IMG/VR virus record: IMGVR_UViG_3300002143_000005
Span: 1 to 39,348 of that record
Reading direction: 5' to 3' (one strand)
Source of the DNA: a virus
Length of the DNA: 39,348 bases
Shown: positions 38,040 through 39,348 of the stretch, piece after piece
How the letters are laid out: every line of letters starts with the position of its first letter
Numbering within the stretch: position 1 is the stretch's first letter
The notes under the pieces: model-generated
Seen by the model: the letters and a program-made list of their open reading frames with translations, nothing else
Told to the model about the DNA's origin: nothing
The model's database searches: none
Program-made: the position numbers and the translations under genes

Positions 38040-38078
38040 CATTTTTAAATGTGTTATTTATGAAATAGTATTAAGTTT

Positions 38079-38225
38079 TCAAGATACTACGTCTTCATCC
38101 CACGTTAATTCTGATAAAATTTTACCTTCTGATATATTATCAATGTCTATGCCAGGGAATACATTTCTAAAATTATCCACTAAGCTTCTGGTTAACATAA
38201 AAATTAGTTGATTTCGCCCACGCAT
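38079..38225 (-). CDS. Small hypothetical protein, 48 aa
   Basis: Begins MRGRNQLIFMLTRSLVDNF and ends in an acidic run (SELTWDEDVVS). It accounts for most of an otherwise empty 275-base interval. The in-frame codon two places upstream is a stop, so 38225 is the earliest ATG. AAAGG touches the ATG, so the ribosome site is poorly spaced. Amino-acid composition is protein-like; function unknown. Confidence 0.5.
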   Translation of the reverse strand: MRGRNQLIFMLTRSLVDNFRNVFPGIDIDNISEGKILSELTWDEDVVS

Positions 38226-38306
38226 CCTTTACCGAACTATATTTAATACCTCGAATAAAAACTTGTTAATTATTTTATGGTCATGTTGGGAATGCCATAT
38301 TAATAT

Positions 38307-38945
38307 TTATTGTAAGGCCAAAGTCTCATCGGTAATTTTTGTAGTAGTAGATTCATTAGTAATTTGAATGGTAACATCATCTTTAGTTAATAGTTTTGTA
38401 CCTTGTGGCACAATACCAATTTGCATAAGTGTTTCAAGTGTTTGAGGGTTACTCATAGCATTAAGTAACTTTGCTGGACTTGGTCTACCCATAGCAATAA
38501 TTTCAGATTGAATTTCACGCCCAACTGTAACTGTAAATTCATAGTTTGCATTTACTTCAAACATTTCATCATCAGTGTATGGAGTACCATCTTCGTGTCT
38601 TAAACGAGTTGGTTCTACTTCCATATAAAGTTCATTCATTAACTTTTCTAGTATCACAATCTCTTTTCGATTAAGTTCAAATGCATGAGCTTGATCTGCT
38701 AAATGAGATTGTGTTTCTAAAAGATCTGCTTGTAAATTAAGAAGAATATGTGGTAATGCTGGAACAGTTTTTAAATGTTTTATCTCCTCAAGTTTTGCTT
38801 GGTATTTTAATTCCGCACATTCCTCTAAGACTGCTGCACGTTTCCGCCCAACTAAAAACCCTTGTAGAGTTTTTATCTTTTCCCACGGAGTACTTCCGAT
38901 AACTTGATATCGATAGTTAAATTCTGAATTTAGATTTGAAGCCAT
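38307..38945 (-). CDS. Hypothetical helical protein, 212 aa
   Basis: N terminus FNYRYQVIGSTPWEKIKTLQGFLVGRKRAA, then a long alpha-helical/coiled region (about 38-110: EECAELKYQAKLEEIKHLK; LETQSHLADQAHAFELNRKE), a beta-like segment (about 115-145) and a polar end (ITNESTTTKITDETLALQ). No catalytic motif. Proteins of this appearance occur near fibre genes of marine T4-like phages; it may be an assembly factor or structural part, which is inference. Confidence 0.72.
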   Translation of the reverse strand: MASNLNSEFNYRYQVIGSTPWEKIKTLQGFLVGRKRAAVLEECAELKYQAKLEEIKHLKTVPALPHILLNLQADLLETQSHLADQAHAFELNRKEIVILEKLMNELYMEVEPTRLRHEDGTPYTDDEMFEVNANYEFTVTVGREIQSEIIAMGRPSPAKLLNAMSNPQTLETLMQIGIVPQGTKLLTKDDVTIQITNESTTTKITDETLALQ

Positions 38946-38978
38946 AATAATATTCCTATAATGTAATAATAATAAATG

Positions 38979-39200
38979 TTAATTTCTTGGAAACCCTGGA
39001 AATGCAGTCCAATTCCCAACAGTCTCATCCCACAAATACGGATATCCGTCAGTTGGAATAGGTATCGGTGCTACATATGATACCACAGATTCGTCCCACA
39101 CCCAAGATGCTGGACGCCCTGCCGCCAAAGCATTTTCCCTTGCTTGTGCAATTTCTTCTGCTGTGGGTTCCGTTTGTTCTATATCGTCTGGTAAAGCCAT
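38979..39200 (-). CDS. WDE-repeat small protein, 73 aa
   Basis: An acidic N terminus (TEPTAEEIAQARENALAAGR) followed by two copies of a short Trp motif: WVWDESVVSYVAPIPIPTDG and YLWDETVGNWTAF. This W-x-W-(D/N)-E...W...P-x-P module recurs in marine phage genomes beside fibre genes and may be a fibre-associated or adhesion module. AAGGAG precedes the ATG. The leader contains a 7-base repeat (TATATAG-type, 39224-39240). Confidence 0.72.
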   Translation of the reverse strand: MALPDDIEQTEPTAEEIAQARENALAAGRPASWVWDESVVSYVAPIPIPTDGYPYLWDETVGNWTAFPGFPRN

Positions 39201-39243
39201 ATTAATCTCCTTTTTAAATATGTATATAGTATATAGTATAATT

Positions 39244-39348
39244 TTAACTTAATGAAAATCCTGCTGCTGCTAATTGATACCTTGCAGTGCCAACACCAGT
39301 AGTATCAGTTGCAACTGCACCAGTATTAGATACTAGGTTGGTCATTGA
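39244..39348 (-). CDS. C-terminal end of a structural/fibre-type protein (5' part outside window)
   Basis: 34 codons before a TAA at 39246-39244, reading SMTNLVSNTGAVATDT then TGVGTARYQLAAAGFSLS. The small-residue, Gly/Ala/Thr-rich end with GVGTARYxLAAAGF resembles the C termini of marine T4-like virion proteins. The start lies beyond the window edge. Confidence 0.6.
   Translation of the reverse strand, partial: SMTNLVSNTGAVATDTTGVGTARYQLAAAGFSLS

Noticed and set aside
1-39348. tRNA genes, CRISPR arrays, insertion sequences, integrase or attachment sites
   Set aside because: No cloverleaf-like region with a TTCGA arm, no spaced repeats and no transposase or recombinase frames were seen by eye; intergenic gaps are too short for most of these.

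Overview
This window is a single stretch of a T4-like (tevenvirus-type) marine myovirus genome. The organism type follows from two collinear blocks. One is the head/tail block gp13-gp14-gp15-gp16-gp17-gp18-gp19-gp20-prohead core-gp21-gp22-gp23. The other is the T4 replication/recombination/transcription set: uvsY, uvsW, gp55, gp47, gp46, gp45, dsbA, gp44, gp62, regA and gp43. Hsp20, a MoxR-type ATPase ('CobS'), MazG-like enzymes, a short gp62 and an 846-aa polymerase resemble cyanophage or pelagiphage relatives rather than enteric T4. No photosynthesis gene, tRNA, integrase, insertion sequence or CRISPR array is visible. The DNA is AT-rich and every supported gene lies on the minus strand, so transcription runs from high to low coordinates.

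Layout in transcription order. 39.3-38.0 kb holds the end of a structural/fibre-type gene, a WDE-repeat protein and unknown genes, closed by a strong terminator that overlaps a late promoter. 38.0-25.4 kb holds neck, tail terminator, terminase, sheath, tube, portal, prohead and capsid genes, served by TATAAATA late promoters. 25.3-22.3 kb holds a tube-like paralogue, uvsY, uvsW and an LSm-like unknown. 22.1-17.1 kb holds the late sigma factor gp55, a two-gene UDP-sugar cassette (truncated UDP-glucose dehydrogenase and epimerase), gp47, gp46 and a 43-aa gene. 16.9-13.1 kb holds a HEIGH/VWA protein, its MoxR AAA+ partner and a dNTP diphosphohydrolase-like gene. 13.0-9.2 kb holds clamp, DsbA, clamp loader and RegA. 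9.1-7.5 kb holds Hsp20 and a string of tiny genes. 7.46-4.9 kb is DNA polymerase. 4.85-0 kb is a DNA-modification operon.

The DNA-modification operon (about 39-4850) is the most interesting part. It encodes a cytosine-C5 methyltransferase, a CmoA-like (carboxy-SAM synthase family) methyltransferase, a TET/JBP-type 2OG-Fe(II) dioxygenase and a glycosyltransferase-like protein. This is the logic of post-replicative hypermodification: C to 5mC to 5hmC to glycosylated base. Two details stand out. The methyltransferase has Arg in place of the conserved motif X Asn (IGRMVPP instead of IGNAVPP), directly beside a CmoA homologue, which raises the possibility of carboxymethyl transfer to DNA. The TET-like and glycosyltransferase-like proteins both end in SLEDFF, like the polymerase tail (TLEQFFT). 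This suggests that both are tethered to the gp45 sliding clamp and modify DNA behind the fork. The UDP-sugar cassette elsewhere in the window could supply the donor.

Regulation is unusually legible. Replication, recombination and modification operons start with sigma70-type promoters (TTGCAA/TTGCAT or TTTACA, usually a 17-nt spacer, often TGTTATAAT). The structural block uses TATAAATA. At three junctions the promoter is built into the terminator hairpin of the preceding operon, so that transcripts starting there lack the upstream arm of the hairpin.
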